Source: Mycobacterium sp. 1274761.0
GTDB taxonomy: Bacteria > Actinomycetota > Actinomycetes > Mycobacteriales > Mycobacteriaceae
NCBI RefSeq assembly: GCF_001668615.1
Contig: NZ_LZMC01000002.1
Coordinates: 1 to 64,000, forward strand
Direction of reading: 5' to 3'
DNA: 64,000 bases
Shown: positions 35,816 through 47,789 of the stretch, one piece after another
Layout: each line of letters starts with the position of its first letter
How positions within the stretch are numbered: position 1 is the first letter of the stretch
Notes under the pieces: generated by a model
The model's input: only the letters and a program-made list of their open reading frames with translations
What the model was told of the DNA's origin: nothing
The model's database searches: none
Made by a program: the position numbers and the translations under genes

Positions 35816-36727
35816 TCAGACGCTGCGGCTGATCTCCCGCGGGATCATGACTCCCAGCAGCTTGTCCGGGTTGCGCATCGCGTAGAAGTGGCTGATCAGA
35901 CCGTCGGTGATCTCGAGGAGGAACACGCCCTCGAGTTGCTCGCCGTTGTACACCACCATCGCGGGCGCGCCGTTGTATACCGCCGTATCGAACCGGACAT
36001 CGGGCATGCGCTCGGCCGCGACGCGGAAGAGCCCCGCCAGGACCTTGGCAACCTTGTCCGCACCGACGACCGGCCGCCGCGCCGCCGACGCCTTGCCGCC
36101 GCTGTCGGCCGTCCAGGTGGCGTCCGGCGCCAACAGCGCCATCAGCCCGTCCACGTCACCGGTCGAAGCGGCCGACAGAAAGCGCTCGGTCAACTCGGCG
36201 CTCATGGCGGCGTCCGCGGGTACGAACCGCCTGCGGCGGGCCTGCACGTGTTCGCGGGCCCGATGCGCCATCTGACGCACGTTCGTCACGGACTTGCCTA
36301 CGGCTCCGGCGATCTCGTCGTAGTCGAAGCCGAAAACCTCGCGCAGCACGAACACCGCCCGCTCGTCTGGGCTGAGCGTTTCGAGCAGCACCAGCATTGC
36401 CATCGAAACCGACTCGGCCAGAACCACATCAGCCGATGCGTCCCGCTCGTCGAGCAGCAGCGGCTCGGGTAGCCATGGGCCGATGTATTCCTCGCGACGG
36501 CGGGCGTCCGCGCGCAACGCGTTGAGCGCCTGCCGCGTCACCAACTGCGCCAGATACGACTTGGTGTCGCGCACCGTCGCGAGGTCAACTTCGGCCCACC
36601 GCAGATAGCTGTCCTGCAGCACATCGTCGGATTCCGTTGCACTGCCCAGAATTTCGTAGACGATCGTAAAGAGCAGCGGTCGCAGGTGAGTGAACCGCTC
36701 GGCATGCTCGGCGCTGGAGGTGGTCAC
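35816..36727 (-). CDS. ECF41-type RNA polymerase sigma factor with SnoaL-like C-terminal domain
   Basis: The 303-residue protein has sigma-2 and sigma-4 regions (sigma-4 near DERAVFVLREVFGFDYDEIA) and a fused C-terminal NTF2/SnoaL-like domain. Three ECF41 hallmarks are present: GPWLPEPLL in the linker, DSGGK (usually DGGGK) and RNPDKLL near the end. The C-terminal domain regulates the sigma core in this group, which has no classical anti-sigma factor. The GTG at 36727 overlaps the stop of the upstream FAD oxidoreductase (GTGA), so it is co-translated with its likely target. Confidence 0.93.
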   Translation of the reverse strand: MTTSSAEHAERFTHLRPLLFTIVYEILGSATESDDVLQDSYLRWAEVDLATVRDTKSYLAQLVTRQALNALRADARRREEYIGPWLPEPLLLDERDASADVVLAESVSMAMLVLLETLSPDERAVFVLREVFGFDYDEIAGAVGKSVTNVRQMAHRAREHVQARRRRFVPADAAMSAELTERFLSAASTGDVDGLMALLAPDATWTADSGGKASAARRPVVGADKVAKVLAGLFRVAAERMPDVRFDTAVYNGAPAMVVYNGEQLEGVFLLEITDGLISHFYAMRNPDKLLGVMIPREISRSV

Positions 36728-37902
36728 GGGTTCGTGACCACCTGCGGCGCCGCCTCCGGCATCGTGTCGCGCTCGGAGCCCTTGAACAGGAACGCCGATC
36801 CCGGCTTGCGGGCCTCCCTGCGCAGACCCCACAGCGTGCCCTTGCAGATCGCCTCCTTGATCGATGCGGCCACGCGTCCGCTGAGGTAAAACCGCGTCGG
36901 CGTGTCGTCCTCGTGGGAGATCTGAACCGTGCCCGCGCGCCGGCCAAGGCTCACGCACTGGCCCGCGAACTTGGGCAGGATGACCTCCGGTTCCTCGCCC
37001 GCGATGCGGCTCAACACCGTCTGCGCCGCGAATGTCGCCAGCGGTCCGGCCGCCTGGCAGCTCATCCGCAGAGGTTGGCCCGACGGTGCGGCGCAGTCAC
37101 CGGCAGCCACGATGCGCGGGTCGTCAATGCTGGTCAGCGTCTCGTCGGTGAGAAGGCGGCCGAGCGAGTCGGTGCGCAGTCCGCTGTCGGCGGCCAGCGC
37201 CGGCACGCCAAAGCCCGCTGTCCAGATGGTCAGAGCGCTGGGCCGGACCGCGCCGTCGGCGAACACCACCGCGTCGCGTCTGAGTTCGGTCACCACGTCA
37301 TCTTCCAGCACCGTCACACCGATCTTGGCCAGTTGCTTGGCCGTAGCCCGACGCGCGGACTCCGACAGTGACGCAGCGAGCTGCCCCCCACAGACCAGCG
37401 TGACCCTGCGGCCCTGCTCGGCCAGCTCCGCGGCGGTCTCGATTCCGGTGAGTCCCGCGCCGACGACAGTGACCGGTGCGTCGGGATGCAGCTCCGCCAG
37501 CGCGTCCCGCAGCCGTTGCGCGTACTCGAATTCCGCGATCGGGTAAGCGAATTCAGCGCCGGGGACGGCAGGTGTCGCGCCAGTGCTGCCGACGGCGTAC
37601 ATGAGGTAGTCGTAATGCAGCGCCCTGCGGCCCGAGGCGAACTGCACGGTGCGCGTGGCGGGGTCGATCCTGGTGGCGGTGTCGACGACCAGGTTGATGC
37701 CGTCGCCGAGAAGCGTGCCGTAGTCGGCCGTCGCGGGGTGGTTGCCAGCCACCAGCTGGTGCAGCCTGATCCGCTCGACGAACTGCGGGCGTGGGTTGAC
37801 CAATGTGATGTCCACGTCGTTGCGCAAGCGCAGATGGTTGGCTGCCATCGTGCCCGCGTATCCACCGCCGACGACAACGACGTGGCTGCGTATCCCGGTC
37901 AT
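36724..37902 (-). CDS. FAD/NAD(P)-dependent oxidoreductase (NDH-2-like)
   Basis: The 392-residue flavoprotein has an FAD dinucleotide fold at the N-terminus (VVVVGGGYAGTMAANHL), a second nucleotide fold (VTVVGAGLTGIETAAEL) and an FAD-binding DPRIVAAGDCAAP. It resembles type II NADH dehydrogenases but lacks a clear C-terminal membrane helix, so it may use a soluble acceptor. ATG 37902 follows GGAGGAG. ECF41 sigma factors are commonly linked to an oxidoreductase or carboxymuconolactone decarboxylase-like gene, and this is the local partner. An ECF41-like promoter lies 36 bp upstream. Confidence 0.9.
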   Translation of the reverse strand: MTGIRSHVVVVGGGYAGTMAANHLRLRNDVDITLVNPRPQFVERIRLHQLVAGNHPATADYGTLLGDGINLVVDTATRIDPATRTVQFASGRRALHYDYLMYAVGSTGATPAVPGAEFAYPIAEFEYAQRLRDALAELHPDAPVTVVGAGLTGIETAAELAEQGRRVTLVCGGQLAASLSESARRATAKQLAKIGVTVLEDDVVTELRRDAVVFADGAVRPSALTIWTAGFGVPALAADSGLRTDSLGRLLTDETLTSIDDPRIVAAGDCAAPSGQPLRMSCQAAGPLATFAAQTVLSRIAGEEPEVILPKFAGQCVSLGRRAGTVQISHEDDTPTRFYLSGRVAASIKEAICKGTLWGLRREARKPGSAFLFKGSERDTMPEAAPQVVTNP

Positions 37903-37937
37903 GGTGTCTCCTCCTCGAGTGTCGGTGATGCCCTCTA

Positions 37938-37964
37938 GACACCGGCGACGGCCGAGACGTGACA
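37938..37964 (-). promoter_or_regulatory. ECF41-like promoter of the oxidoreductase-sigma operon
   Basis: On the minus strand TGTCACG (37964-37958) and TGTC (37941-37938) are separated by 16 bp, close to the published ECF41 pattern of a TGTCACA -35 and a CGTC -10. The site is 36 bp from the ATG at 37902. Confidence 0.6.
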
Positions 37965-37978
37965 CAACGTGACGCGCG

Positions 37979-39565
37979 TCACTCCGCCTGAAAGCGCGGG
38001 AACACACCGGTCGGAGCCGGCAGCGCGGTGCCCGGCGCCAGCCGGTCGCTGATCGCGGCGAAGGTCCGCTTCTCGGCGGGCTGGCCGAGCAGATCGAGCA
38101 GCTTGCCCGACGACTCCGGCATCACCGGCTGCGACAGCAGCGCGGCGACCCGCACCACCTCCATCGTCGTGTACAACACCGTGCGGAACCGCTGCTGGTC
38201 GGCCGCGGACTCCGACTTGCGCAGCACCCACGGCTCTTGGGCCGAGAAGTAGCGGTTGGCCTCACCGAGCACCAACCAGATCGCCTCCAAGGCCAGATGC
38301 ATCGCAGGCACCTCGAAGTGCGCCCGCACCGCCGACAGCAGTCCCTCGCCGGCGCGGTCCAGCAGCGCGCGGTCGTCATCGGTGAACTCGCCGGGTTCCG
38401 GCACGATTCCGTCGAGGTTCTTGGCGACCATCGACAGCGACCGCTGCGCCAGGTTGCCCAATTCATTGGCGAGGTCGGCGTTGATGCGGGTGACGATCGC
38501 GTCCTCGCTGTAGCTGCCGTCCTGCCCGAACGGCACCTCGCGCAGAAAGAAATAGCGCACCGGATCGACGCCGAACGTGTCGACGAGGTTCACCGGGTCG
38601 ACGACGTTGCCCACCGACTTGCTCATCTTCTCGCCGCGGTTGAGCACAAAGCCATGCACGAAGACCCGACGCGGCAACTCGATTCCCGCCGACATCAGAA
38701 ACGCCGGCCAGTACACGGTGTGGAACCGGATGATGTCCTTGCCGATCATGTGCAGATCCGCGGGCCAGAAGCGGCGGAACAGCTCCGAGGAGGTGTCGGG
38801 GAAGCCGACGCCGGTCAAATAATTCGTCAGCGCGTCCACCCACACGTACATCACGTGGTCGGGATGGTCGGGAACCGGCACGCCCCAGTCGAACGTCGTC
38901 CGCGAGATCGACAGGTCACGCAGCCCGCCCGAGACGAAGCTGACCACCTCGTTGCGCCGAACGTCCGGGCCGATGAACTCCGGGTGTGCCTCGTAGAGGG
39001 CGAGCAGCTTGTCGGTGTAGGCCGACAAGCGGAAGAAGTAGGTCTGCTCCTCGGTCCACGTCACTGGTGCGCCGGTCTCGGTGGCGATGCGCACACCGTC
39101 GGCACCGACTGTCGTCTCACCCTCGGTGAAGAACCGCTCGTCGCGGATCGAGTACCAACCCTTGTAGGCGTCCAGGTAGATGTCGCCGGTTTCGTTCATC
39201 CGGCGCCAGATGGCCTTCGAGGCCTCGTAGTGGTCTTCATCAGACGTGCGGATGAACCGGTCATAGGAGATGTTGAGCTTGTCCTGCAGCCGCTGGAACA
39301 CATCGGAGTTGTGCCGCGCGAGCTCCGCGGTCGGCATCCCCAGCGCCGCGGCCGTCTCTGCCATCTTGAGGCCGTGCACGTCGGTGCCGGTGAGATAGCG
39401 AACGTCAAAACCGTCCAGTCGTTTGAACCGTGCGATGGCATCGGTGGCTATGTATTCGTAGGCATGACCGATGTGCGGATCGCCGTTGGGGTAGGCGATG
39501 GCTGTGGTGATGTAGTACGGCTTCCCTGGGGTGCGCGTCCTCGCGCTGGGGATGGGGTTGTTCAT
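37979..39565 (-). CDS. metG: Methionyl-tRNA synthetase
   Basis: The 528-residue class I synthetase matches metS/Rv1007c. It has the HIGH-type motif [15 protein letters not shown] in [10 protein letters not shown] and a helical anticodon-binding C-terminal domain. It lacks the four-Cys zinc knuckle of the E. coli enzyme. The ATG at 39565 is preferred, with GAGG five bases upstream; a GTG at 39571 is in frame. It is divergent from tatD. Confidence 0.96.
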   Translation of the reverse strand: MNNPIPSARTRTPGKPYYITTAIAYPNGDPHIGHAYEYIATDAIARFKRLDGFDVRYLTGTDVHGLKMAETAAALGMPTAELARHNSDVFQRLQDKLNISYDRFIRTSDEDHYEASKAIWRRMNETGDIYLDAYKGWYSIRDERFFTEGETTVGADGVRIATETGAPVTWTEEQTYFFRLSAYTDKLLALYEAHPEFIGPDVRRNEVVSFVSGGLRDLSISRTTFDWGVPVPDHPDHVMYVWVDALTNYLTGVGFPDTSSELFRRFWPADLHMIGKDIIRFHTVYWPAFLMSAGIELPRRVFVHGFVLNRGEKMSKSVGNVVDPVNLVDTFGVDPVRYFFLREVPFGQDGSYSEDAIVTRINADLANELGNLAQRSLSMVAKNLDGIVPEPGEFTDDDRALLDRAGEGLLSAVRAHFEVPAMHLALEAIWLVLGEANRYFSAQEPWVLRKSESAADQQRFRTVLYTTMEVVRVAALLSQPVMPESSGKLLDLLGQPAEKRTFAAISDRLAPGTALPAPTGVFPRFQAE

Positions 39566-39590
39566 TTCCACCTCACCTTAGGGTGTGGCG

Positions 39591-40433
39591 GTGAGTAAGA
39601 GCCGTCCGGCGCCGCCGTCTCCCGAGCCGTTGAGCCCGTTGGTCGACGCCCATACCCACCTCGACGCGTGCGGCGCCGAGACCCCCGACGACGTGCGTGC
39701 GATCGTCGAACGCGCGGCAGCCGTCGGCGTGCAGGCCGTGGTGACCATCGCCGACGATCTGGACTCCGCCCGCTGGGCCGTAGCTGCCACCGACTGGGAT
39801 CCGCGCGTGTATGCCGCCGTCGCGTTGCACCCGACGCGGGCCAACGCGCTCACCGACGAGGCCAAGGCGGTCATCGAGCGGCTTGCCGATAGTCCCCGGG
39901 TGGCGGCCATCGGCGAGTCAGGGCTCGACAACTATTGGCCCGGCCGGCTCGACGGCTGCGCCACGCCGGCAGAGCAGCGCGAGGCCTTCGCCTGGCACAT
40001 CGACCTGGCCAAGCGGACCGGTAAGCCGCTGATGATCCACAACCGCGACGCCGACGCCGACGTGCTGGACGTCCTGCGGGCCGAAGGCGCGCCGCCGACC
40101 GTGATATTCCACTGTTTCTCGTCGGACGCCGAGATGGCGCGCACGTGTGTGGACGCGGGGTGGGTGCTGAGCCTGTCGGGCACTGTCAGCTTCCGTAACG
40201 CCCGCGCTCTGCACGACGCCGCCAGGCTCATCCCGTCCCAACAGCTGCTGGTGGAGACCGACGCGCCGTTTCTGACGCCGCACCCGTACCGCGGCGCGCC
40301 GAACGAGCCCTATTGCCTGCCGTACACCGTGCGTGCCCTGGCGGATATCGTGGACCGGCCCGCAGACGAGCTGGCCCGCGAGACCTCGGCGACCGCCGCC
40401 CGCGTGTATGGCTTCGACGTGGACGTGCCGTGA
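39591..40433 (+). CDS. tatD: TatD-family metal-dependent deoxyribonuclease
   Basis: The 280-residue TIM-barrel hydrolase has metal ligands in VDAHTHLD (HxH), GESGLD, MIHNRDAD, FHCFSSD and VETDAPFL. Members are 3'-5' DNA exonucleases or related hydrolases with two metal ions. It corresponds to Rv1008. The GTG at 39591 has AGGG seven bases upstream; another GTG at 39585 is possible. Confidence 0.94.
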   Translation: MSKSRPAPPSPEPLSPLVDAHTHLDACGAETPDDVRAIVERAAAVGVQAVVTIADDLDSARWAVAATDWDPRVYAAVALHPTRANALTDEAKAVIERLADSPRVAAIGESGLDNYWPGRLDGCATPAEQREAFAWHIDLAKRTGKPLMIHNRDADADVLDVLRAEGAPPTVIFHCFSSDAEMARTCVDAGWVLSLSGTVSFRNARALHDAARLIPSQQLLVETDAPFLTPHPYRGAPNEPYCLPYTVRALADIVDRPADELARETSATAARVYGFDVDVP

Positions 40434-40444
40434 CGGCGTCCGAT

Positions 40445-40473
40445 TTGCCGTTGCTAGGCCGGTTCGTTACCGT
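40445..40473 (+). promoter_or_regulatory. Possible rpfB promoter
   Basis: TTGCCG (40445-40450), 17 bp, TACCGT (40468-40473). A start near 40480 would give a leader of about 55 nt. In M. tuberculosis the rpfB leader has been reported to act as an RNA switch; no recognisable riboswitch fold could be confirmed here. Confidence 0.4.
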
Positions 40474-40487
40474 CTTGTGATCGATAG

Positions 40488-42561
<2,074 letters not shown>

Positions 42562-42565
<4 letters not shown>

Positions 42566-43362
42566 TCGCCCAGCGAGCGGCGCAGCTGCTCGATGAGTTC
42601 CGTGCAGGAGTCGTAACGCCCTTCGGGGATCTTCGCCAGCGCTCTATGCAGCCATGAGTCGAAAAGCCGTGGCACCCAGGCGATCTTGTGCGAATAGCTC
42701 GGCACCGGCCGGTTGATGTGCGCGTCGACGAGCTCCATCCAGGTGGCGGTACCAGCATAGGGCGGTGCGCCGAGCAGCAGTTCAACGGCCGTGCACGCCA
42801 ATGCGTACTGATCGGTCAGCGCCGACGGTGCCCTGCCGCGCAGCAATTCCGGCGCTGTATAGGGCAGCGAGGCCTCGATCTGTGTCGTCGACGCCCAGGC
42901 CGCCGTCTCGGCGACCGCGAACGCCACGCCGAAGTCGATCAGCACCGCGCGTGAAAAATCCTGTGATACAAGAATATTCGACGGCTTGACGTCGCAGTGC
43001 ACGATCCCGCGGTGGTGGGTGTAGTCCAGCGCGTCGGCGATCTGCGCGAGCGCAGTGAGACGGGTCTGTGTGTCCGGCAACGCGGTCGAGGTGCCGCCGT
43101 CGATCACTTCCATGGTCAGCCAGCCGACGCCGTTGTCGTACACGGTGATCACGTGCGGGTGGTCAAGCTGATGGGCGAACTCGAATTCTCTTTGCAGCCG
43201 CGCGGTTTGCTCCTCGCCGCGGTGATCCTCGTCGAGAACCTTCAATGCCACCGGGCGACCGGGGTCGGCGGGCCGATGTGCCCGGTACACGTCGGCGTAC
43301 CCGCCCCGGCCGAGGGCCGCGTCGATGACGTAGCCCGCAAAGTCATCGCCGACCGACAGCAC
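42562..43362 (-). CDS. Soluble Hanks-type Ser/Thr protein kinase
   Basis: The 266-residue protein is a bare kinase domain: P-loop [12 protein letters not shown], catalytic Lys in VALKVLDED, catalytic loop [10 protein letters not shown] (Cys replaces the usual Arg of HRD), metal-binding DFG in LIDFGVAF and TAPELLRG. There is no membrane segment or sensor domain, so it is cytoplasmic and differs from PknA/PknB-type receptors. The GTG at 43362 is chosen; the frame is open to 43521 but would run across the ispE start. The non-RD loop suggests activation without loop phosphorylation. Substrates are unknown. Confidence 0.9.
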
Positions 43363-43447
43363 GGTTCCAGCGTAGGGCGGTTGGCCCGGCCGCCTTTCTG
43401 GTCGCGGGACTTCTTGTGTGCGGCGTGTCGGCGCTAATGTCGTGGCC

Positions 43448-44416
43448 GTGTCCAAGGGCAGCACGGCCTCCGAGTGGGTCCCCACCGGGTCGGTCACCGT
43501 GCGGGTGCCCGGCAAGGTCAACCTCTACCTGGCCGTCGGGGATCGCCGCAACGACGGCTACCACGAGCTCACCACCGTTTTCCATGCCGTGTCGCTGCTC
43601 GACGAGGTGACTGTTCGAAACGCCGACATGTTGTCGCTCGAGCTGGTGGGTGAGGGCAGCTCGGGCCCGGATGCGCTGCCCACCGACGAACGCAACCTCG
43701 CGTGGCGGGCGGCCGAGTTGATGGCCGAGCATGTCGGCCGGGCTCCGGACGTCGCGATCACCATCGAGAAGTCGATCCCTGTCGCGGGCGGCATGGCGGG
43801 CGGCAGTGCCGACGCGGCGGCGGTGCTGGTTGCGATGAACTCGTTGTGGGAGCTGGGCGTGCCGCGTCGCGACCTGCACTTGATGGCGGCCCAGCTGGGC
43901 AGCGATGTGCCCTTCGCGCTGCACGGCGGTACTGCGCTGGGCACCGGCCGCGGCGAGGAGCTGGCCACTGTGCTGGCCAGGAACACTTTCCACTGGGTGC
44001 TGGCTTTTTCCGACGGCGGGCTGTCCACTCCGGCGGTGTTCGCCGAGATCGATCGCCTCCGCGAATCCGAGGGCCGGACCCTGCCACCTCCGCTGGAAGA
44101 CGCCGAACCTGTGCTGGCCGCGTTGGCGTCGGGCGACCCCACGACTCTGGCGCTGCTGCTGGGCAATGATCTGCAGCCTGCGGCGCTCAGCCTGTACCCC
44201 GCGCTGCGACGCACGCTGCGGGCCGGCGTCGAGGCCGGCGCGCTGGCCGGCATCGTGTCCGGGTCCGGCCCGACGTGTGCGTTCCTGTGCGCCTCGTCCA
44301 CCTCGGCGGTCAATGTGGGCGCCGAGCTGGCCGGTGCGGGCGTGTGCCGCACGGTACGCGTGGCCAGCGGCCCGGTTCAGGGTGCGCGGGTGGTTCCGGC
44401 GCCGGCCACGTCGTGA
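43448..44416 (+). CDS. ispE: 4-diphosphocytidyl-2-C-methyl-D-erythritol kinase
   Basis: The 322-residue GHMP kinase matches Rv1011: [23 protein letters not shown] loop [15 protein letters not shown] and [10 protein letters not shown]. It phosphorylates CDP-ME in the MEP isoprenoid pathway. The start is uncertain: GTG at 43448, 43442 and 43418 are all in frame, and the family's conserved region begins at PTGSVTVRV soon after. Because a minus-strand kinase separates it from ksgA, it needs its own promoter in the ~85-bp divergent gap. Confidence 0.95.
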   Translation: MSKGSTASEWVPTGSVTVRVPGKVNLYLAVGDRRNDGYHELTTVFHAVSLLDEVTVRNADMLSLELVGEGSSGPDALPTDERNLAWRAAELMAEHVGRAPDVAITIEKSIPVAGGMAGGSADAAAVLVAMNSLWELGVPRRDLHLMAAQLGSDVPFALHGGTALGTGRGEELATVLARNTFHWVLAFSDGGLSTPAVFAEIDRLRESEGRTLPPPLEDAEPVLAALASGDPTTLALLLGNDLQPAALSLYPALRRTLRAGVEAGALAGIVSGSGPTCAFLCASSTSAVNVGAELAGAGVCRTVRVASGPVQGARVVPAPATS

Positions 44417-44462
44417 CGCGGGCTTACGACGGTGTGACACGACCCTCAATTTCAACGTGAGT

Positions 44463-44491
44463 TTTGCAGTTACTTAAGAGTTGCCTAAGAT
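44463..44491 (+). promoter_or_regulatory. Promoter producing a probable leaderless mRNA
   Basis: TTTGCA (44463-44468), 17 bp, TAAGAT (44486-44491). The expected start is 44499-44500, exactly at the GTG of the small ORF. Confidence 0.55.
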
Positions 44492-44499
44492 GATGGACG

Positions 44500-44712
44500 G
44501 TGAAGAGTAGCGGTCGAGCAATGGACGCGGATGTCGCCGCCGCCGGGAATCGCGGCGGGCGGCAATACCGCCCTACTGAATCACCGAATCGAGATCTAAC
44601 CGCGCTCCAAATGTGTGCGCGTCGACGTGAAAGCGCCGTCTGCCAGGCGGAGCATTACACCTTGGCTTTAAAGAACCTGGCATTTGCGGGGACCCCGAGG
44701 AGGCTGTCGTGA
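44500..44712 (+). CDS. Small leaderless ORF ahead of the adenylating enzyme (70 codons)
   Basis: GTG at 44500 lies 8 bp after a good -10, as expected for mycobacterial leaderless translation. The frame ends with TGA overlapping the next gene's GTG (GTGA, 44709-44712). The peptide is basic, with two Cys ([12 protein letters not shown]), and shows no known domain, signal peptide or membrane segment. Its main role may be to couple translation to the downstream gene. It occupies the position of Rv1012, but I could not compare sequences. It could also be a chance frame in a leader. Confidence 0.4.
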   Translation: MKSSGRAMDADVAAAGNRGGRQYRPTESPNRDLTALQMCARRRESAVCQAEHYTLALKNLAFAGTPRRLS

Positions 44713-46343
44713 GCAGATTCACCGAGAAGATGTACCGCAGTGCCCGGGAAAGCAACCGGGGCATGGTGACCGGTGAACCGCACGATCCCATCCGATACAC
44801 CTGGGGTGAGGTGCACGAGCGCGCCCGCCGCATCGCCGGCGGCCTCGCTGCCGCGGGCATCGGCCTCGGAGACGCGGTCGGTGTGCTGGCCGGCTTTCCC
44901 GTCGAGATCGCCCCGACCGCTCAGGGTCTATGGATGCGTGGCGCCAGCCTGACCATGCTTCACCAGCCCACTCCGCGCACCGACCTGGCTGTCTGGGCAG
45001 AAGACACGATGCACGTCGTCCAGATGATCGAGGCCAAGGCCGTCATCGTCTCCGAGCCGTTCATGGTGGCGATCCCCGTGCTGCAAGAGCAGGGCATCAC
45101 GGTCCTGACCGTGTCGGACCTTCTCGCCGCCGACCCGATCGATCCGATCGAGGTGGGCGAGGACGACCTCGCGTTGATGCAGTTGACGTCCGGCTCCACC
45201 GGTTCTCCCAAAGCCGTGCAGATCACCCACAGCAACATCCACTCTAACGCCGAAGCGATGTTCATTGGCGCCGAGTACGACGTCGACAGGGACGTCATGG
45301 TCAGCTGGCTGCCCTGCTTCCACGACATGGGAATGGTCGGCTTCCTGACCATCCCGATGTACTTCGGCGCCGAGTTGGTCAAGGTCACGCCGATGGACTT
45401 CCTGCGCGACACCCTGCTGTGGGCGCGACTCATCGACAAGTACAAGGGCACGATGACCGCAGCGCCTAACTTCGCCTACGCGCTGCTGGCCAAGCGGCTG
45501 CGGCGCAACGCCAAGCCCGGCGAATTCGACCTGTCCACGCTGCGGTTCGCGCTGTCAGGCGCCGAGCCCGTCGAGCCCGCCGACGTCGAAGACCTGCTCG
45601 ACGCGGGTAAGCCGTTCGGTTTGAAGCCCTCGGCGATCTTGCCGGCCTACGGCATGGCGGAGACCACGCTCGCCGTCTCATTCTCCGAGTGCAACGCCGG
45701 CCTGGTGGTCGACGAGGTCGACCGCGACCTGCTGGCCGCGCTGCGGCGCGCCGTGCCGGCCACCAAGGGCAACACCCGCAGGCTCGCCACGCTCGGCCCG
45801 CTGCTGCAGGGTCTCGAGGCCCGCATCATCGACGAGCAGGGCAACGTGATGCCTACTCGTGGCGTGGGCGTCATCGAGCTGCGCGGAGAGCCCGTCACCC
45901 CCGGCTACATCACCATGGGCGGCTTCATTCCGGCTCAGGACGAGCACGGCTGGTACGACACCGGTGATCTCGGCTACCTGACCGAGGAAGGTCACGTCGT
46001 CGTCTGTGGACGCGTGAAGGACGTCATCATCATGGCCGGGCGCAACATCTACCCGACCGACATCGAGCGCGCGGCCGGTCGCGTCGAGGGTGTGCGGCCG
46101 GGCTGCGCGGTCGCGGTGCGCTTGGACGCCGGCCACTCGCGCGAGACGTTCGCCGTTGCGGTGGAATCCAACGCCTGGGAGGACCCGGCCGAGGTGCGTC
46201 GCATCGAGCATCAGGTCGCGCACGAGGTCGTCGCCGAGGTCGACGTGCGGCCGCGCAACGTCGTCGTGCTGGGCCCCGGCACCATCCCGAAGACGCCCTC
46301 GGGCAAGCTGCGCCGCGCGAACTCCGTCGCGCTGGTCACGTAG
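44709..46343 (+). CDS. Acyl-AMP ligase/acyl-CoA synthetase-like enzyme (Pks16-type)
   Basis: The 544-residue ANL-superfamily enzyme corresponds to Rv1013, named pks16 although it is not a polyketide synthase. Motifs: AMP-binding [34 protein letters not shown] and catalytic Lys in PSGKLRR. It activates a fatty or aromatic acid as an adenylate, then passes it to CoA or a carrier protein. The sequence is closer to fatty acyl-AMP ligases than to FadD acyl-CoA synthetases, an impression only. GAGGAGG precedes the GTG. It is convergent with pth (6-bp gap). Confidence 0.87.
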   Translation: MSRFTEKMYRSARESNRGMVTGEPHDPIRYTWGEVHERARRIAGGLAAAGIGLGDAVGVLAGFPVEIAPTAQGLWMRGASLTMLHQPTPRTDLAVWAEDTMHVVQMIEAKAVIVSEPFMVAIPVLQEQGITVLTVSDLLAADPIDPIEVGEDDLALMQLTSGSTGSPKAVQITHSNIHSNAEAMFIGAEYDVDRDVMVSWLPCFHDMGMVGFLTIPMYFGAELVKVTPMDFLRDTLLWARLIDKYKGTMTAAPNFAYALLAKRLRRNAKPGEFDLSTLRFALSGAEPVEPADVEDLLDAGKPFGLKPSAILPAYGMAETTLAVSFSECNAGLVVDEVDRDLLAALRRAVPATKGNTRRLATLGPLLQGLEARIIDEQGNVMPTRGVGVIELRGEPVTPGYITMGGFIPAQDEHGWYDTGDLGYLTEEGHVVVCGRVKDVIIMAGRNIYPTDIERAAGRVEGVRPGCAVAVRLDAGHSRETFAVAVESNAWEDPAEVRRIEHQVAHEVVAEVDVRPRNVVVLGPGTIPKTPSGKLRRANSVALVT

Positions 46344-46349
46344 GGGTAA

Positions 46350-46928
46350 CTAGCCCCAGGCGTGCACGATGTTCTGCGCCGGTTCGAGCCCCTGGGTGAT
46401 CAGCAATTCGGTGGCGTCGGCGGCCTGTTCGCAGATCACCGGAACGTCGGGCCGCTCGACGGCGGAGAAATTCTCGAGCACGAACGACGCGCCCGACTTT
46501 CGGCCCGGCGGCCGCCCGATCCCGATGCGGACCCGCTGAAAGTCGTTGGTGCCCAACGCTGATGCCACCGAGCGCAGACCATTGTGACCGGCGACGCCGC
46601 CGCCGAACTTGAGCCGGATCCGCCCGAAGTCGATGTCGAGTTCATCGTGCACGATCACCACATCGGCGGGCGGTATGGAGTAAAACTTCGCCAACGGCCC
46701 GACCTGGCGGCCGGATTCGTTCATGTACACCCGCGGGCGGGCCAGCACGACCGACCGGCCCGCTAGCCGACCGGTGACGACCTCGGCGCCGGACTTCTTG
46801 TGCACCTTGAACTTCTCGCCGATGCGCGCGGCAAGCAGGTCGACGACCATGAAGCCGAGGTTGTGCCGCGTCGTGGCGTAGTTCGGCCCGGGGTTGCCCA
46901 GGCCAACCACCAAAAGCGGCCCGGCCAT
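46350..46928 (-). CDS. pth: Peptidyl-tRNA hydrolase
   Basis: The 192-residue bacterial Pth matches Rv1014c. It has [15 protein letters not shown] with catalytic His, MNESGRQVG and [10 protein letters not shown] with the catalytic Asp. It frees tRNA from stalled peptidyl-tRNA. It lies 18 bp downstream of rplY, the same pairing as in M. tuberculosis. Confidence 0.96.
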   Translation of the reverse strand: MAGPLLVVGLGNPGPNYATTRHNLGFMVVDLLAARIGEKFKVHKKSGAEVVTGRLAGRSVVLARPRVYMNESGRQVGPLAKFYSIPPADVVIVHDELDIDFGRIRLKFGGGVAGHNGLRSVASALGTNDFQRVRIGIGRPPGRKSGASFVLENFSAVERPDVPVICEQAADATELLITQGLEPAQNIVHAWG

Positions 46929-46946
46929 ATTGCCAGAGAGTCCCTG

Positions 46947-47645
46947 CTACTCGGAGGACTCGTCGGCGGATGCCTCCCCGCCGCCCTCGCCGGGCTCCTC
47001 GGCGCCCGCTTCGCCCTCCGCAACCTCGGCCGGTGCTTCACCTTCGGCAGCCTCGCCCGCGCCCTCGGCTTCGAGCTCCTCCGCGGTCGGGGCCGCGACG
47101 ACGTTGACCACCAGGGTCTCGGGGTCGGACACCAGCGAGACGCCCGACGGCAGCGTGATCGAGCCGGCGGTGAACTGCGTGCCGATGTCGGCGCCCTCGA
47201 CGGAGACGGTGAGCTGCTGCGGGATGGACAGGGCGTCGGCCTCGATCTCGATGGTGTTGGCGTCCTGGGTGACCAGCGTGCCCGGCACCGCCTCGCCCTC
47301 GACGACGACGTTGACCTCGACGGTGACCTTCTCGCCGCGGCGGACTACGAGCAGGTCGGCATGGGTGATGGTGCGGCGGATCGGGTGGATGTCGAGTGCC
47401 TTGGTCAGCGCGAGCTGCTCCTTGCCATCGATGTCCAGGGTCAGCACCGCGTTGGTGCCGGCATGACGCAGCACCGCGGCGAAGTCATGGCCCGGCAGCA
47501 GCAGGTGCTGCGGATCGGAGCCGTGGCCGTAGAGCACGGCCGGGATCTGGCCGGCCCGGCGCGCGCGGCGCGAGGCGCCCTTGCCGGTTTCGGCGCGCAC
47601 GGACGCGGTCAGCTTGTTCTCGGTGGGGGCGGCGGTCTTAGCCAT
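46947..47645 (-). CDS. rplY: 50S ribosomal protein L25 (general stress protein Ctc type)
   Basis: The 232-residue protein has an N-terminal L25 5S-rRNA-binding domain ([20 protein letters not shown]), the TL5/Ctc C-terminal beta domain and a long Glu/Ala/Gly-rich acidic tail (~45 residues). The ATG at 47645 has AGAGGAG upstream. It corresponds to Rv1015c. The 144-bp gap upstream probably holds its own promoter. Confidence 0.95.
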   Translation of the reverse strand: MAKTAAPTENKLTASVRAETGKGASRRARRAGQIPAVLYGHGSDPQHLLLPGHDFAAVLRHAGTNAVLTLDIDGKEQLALTKALDIHPIRRTITHADLLVVRRGEKVTVEVNVVVEGEAVPGTLVTQDANTIEIEADALSIPQQLTVSVEGADIGTQFTAGSITLPSGVSLVSDPETLVVNVVAAPTAEELEAEGAGEAAEGEAPAEVAEGEAGAEEPGEGGGEASADESSE

Positions 47646-47789
47646 GTGTGTTGCTCCTCTAATGCCGGTCATCCATGGGCACGGCCAGGGTCGCAACTCT
47701 TCAACTGCGTGTTTCCCGTCGATAACGGTGGCTGGTAGAAACCCGGCCACCCTCGCCGTGACGCCCGCACAGAGTATCCGACGAACCCC

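Noticed and set aside
43363-43521. N-terminal extension of the Ser/Thr kinase to 43521
   Set aside because: It would lie antisense over the ispE start region; the kinase domain is complete from 43362.
44709-46343. Polyketide synthase (as the name pks16 suggests)
   Set aside because: The protein is only an adenylating enzyme; no ketosynthase, acyltransferase or carrier domain is present.
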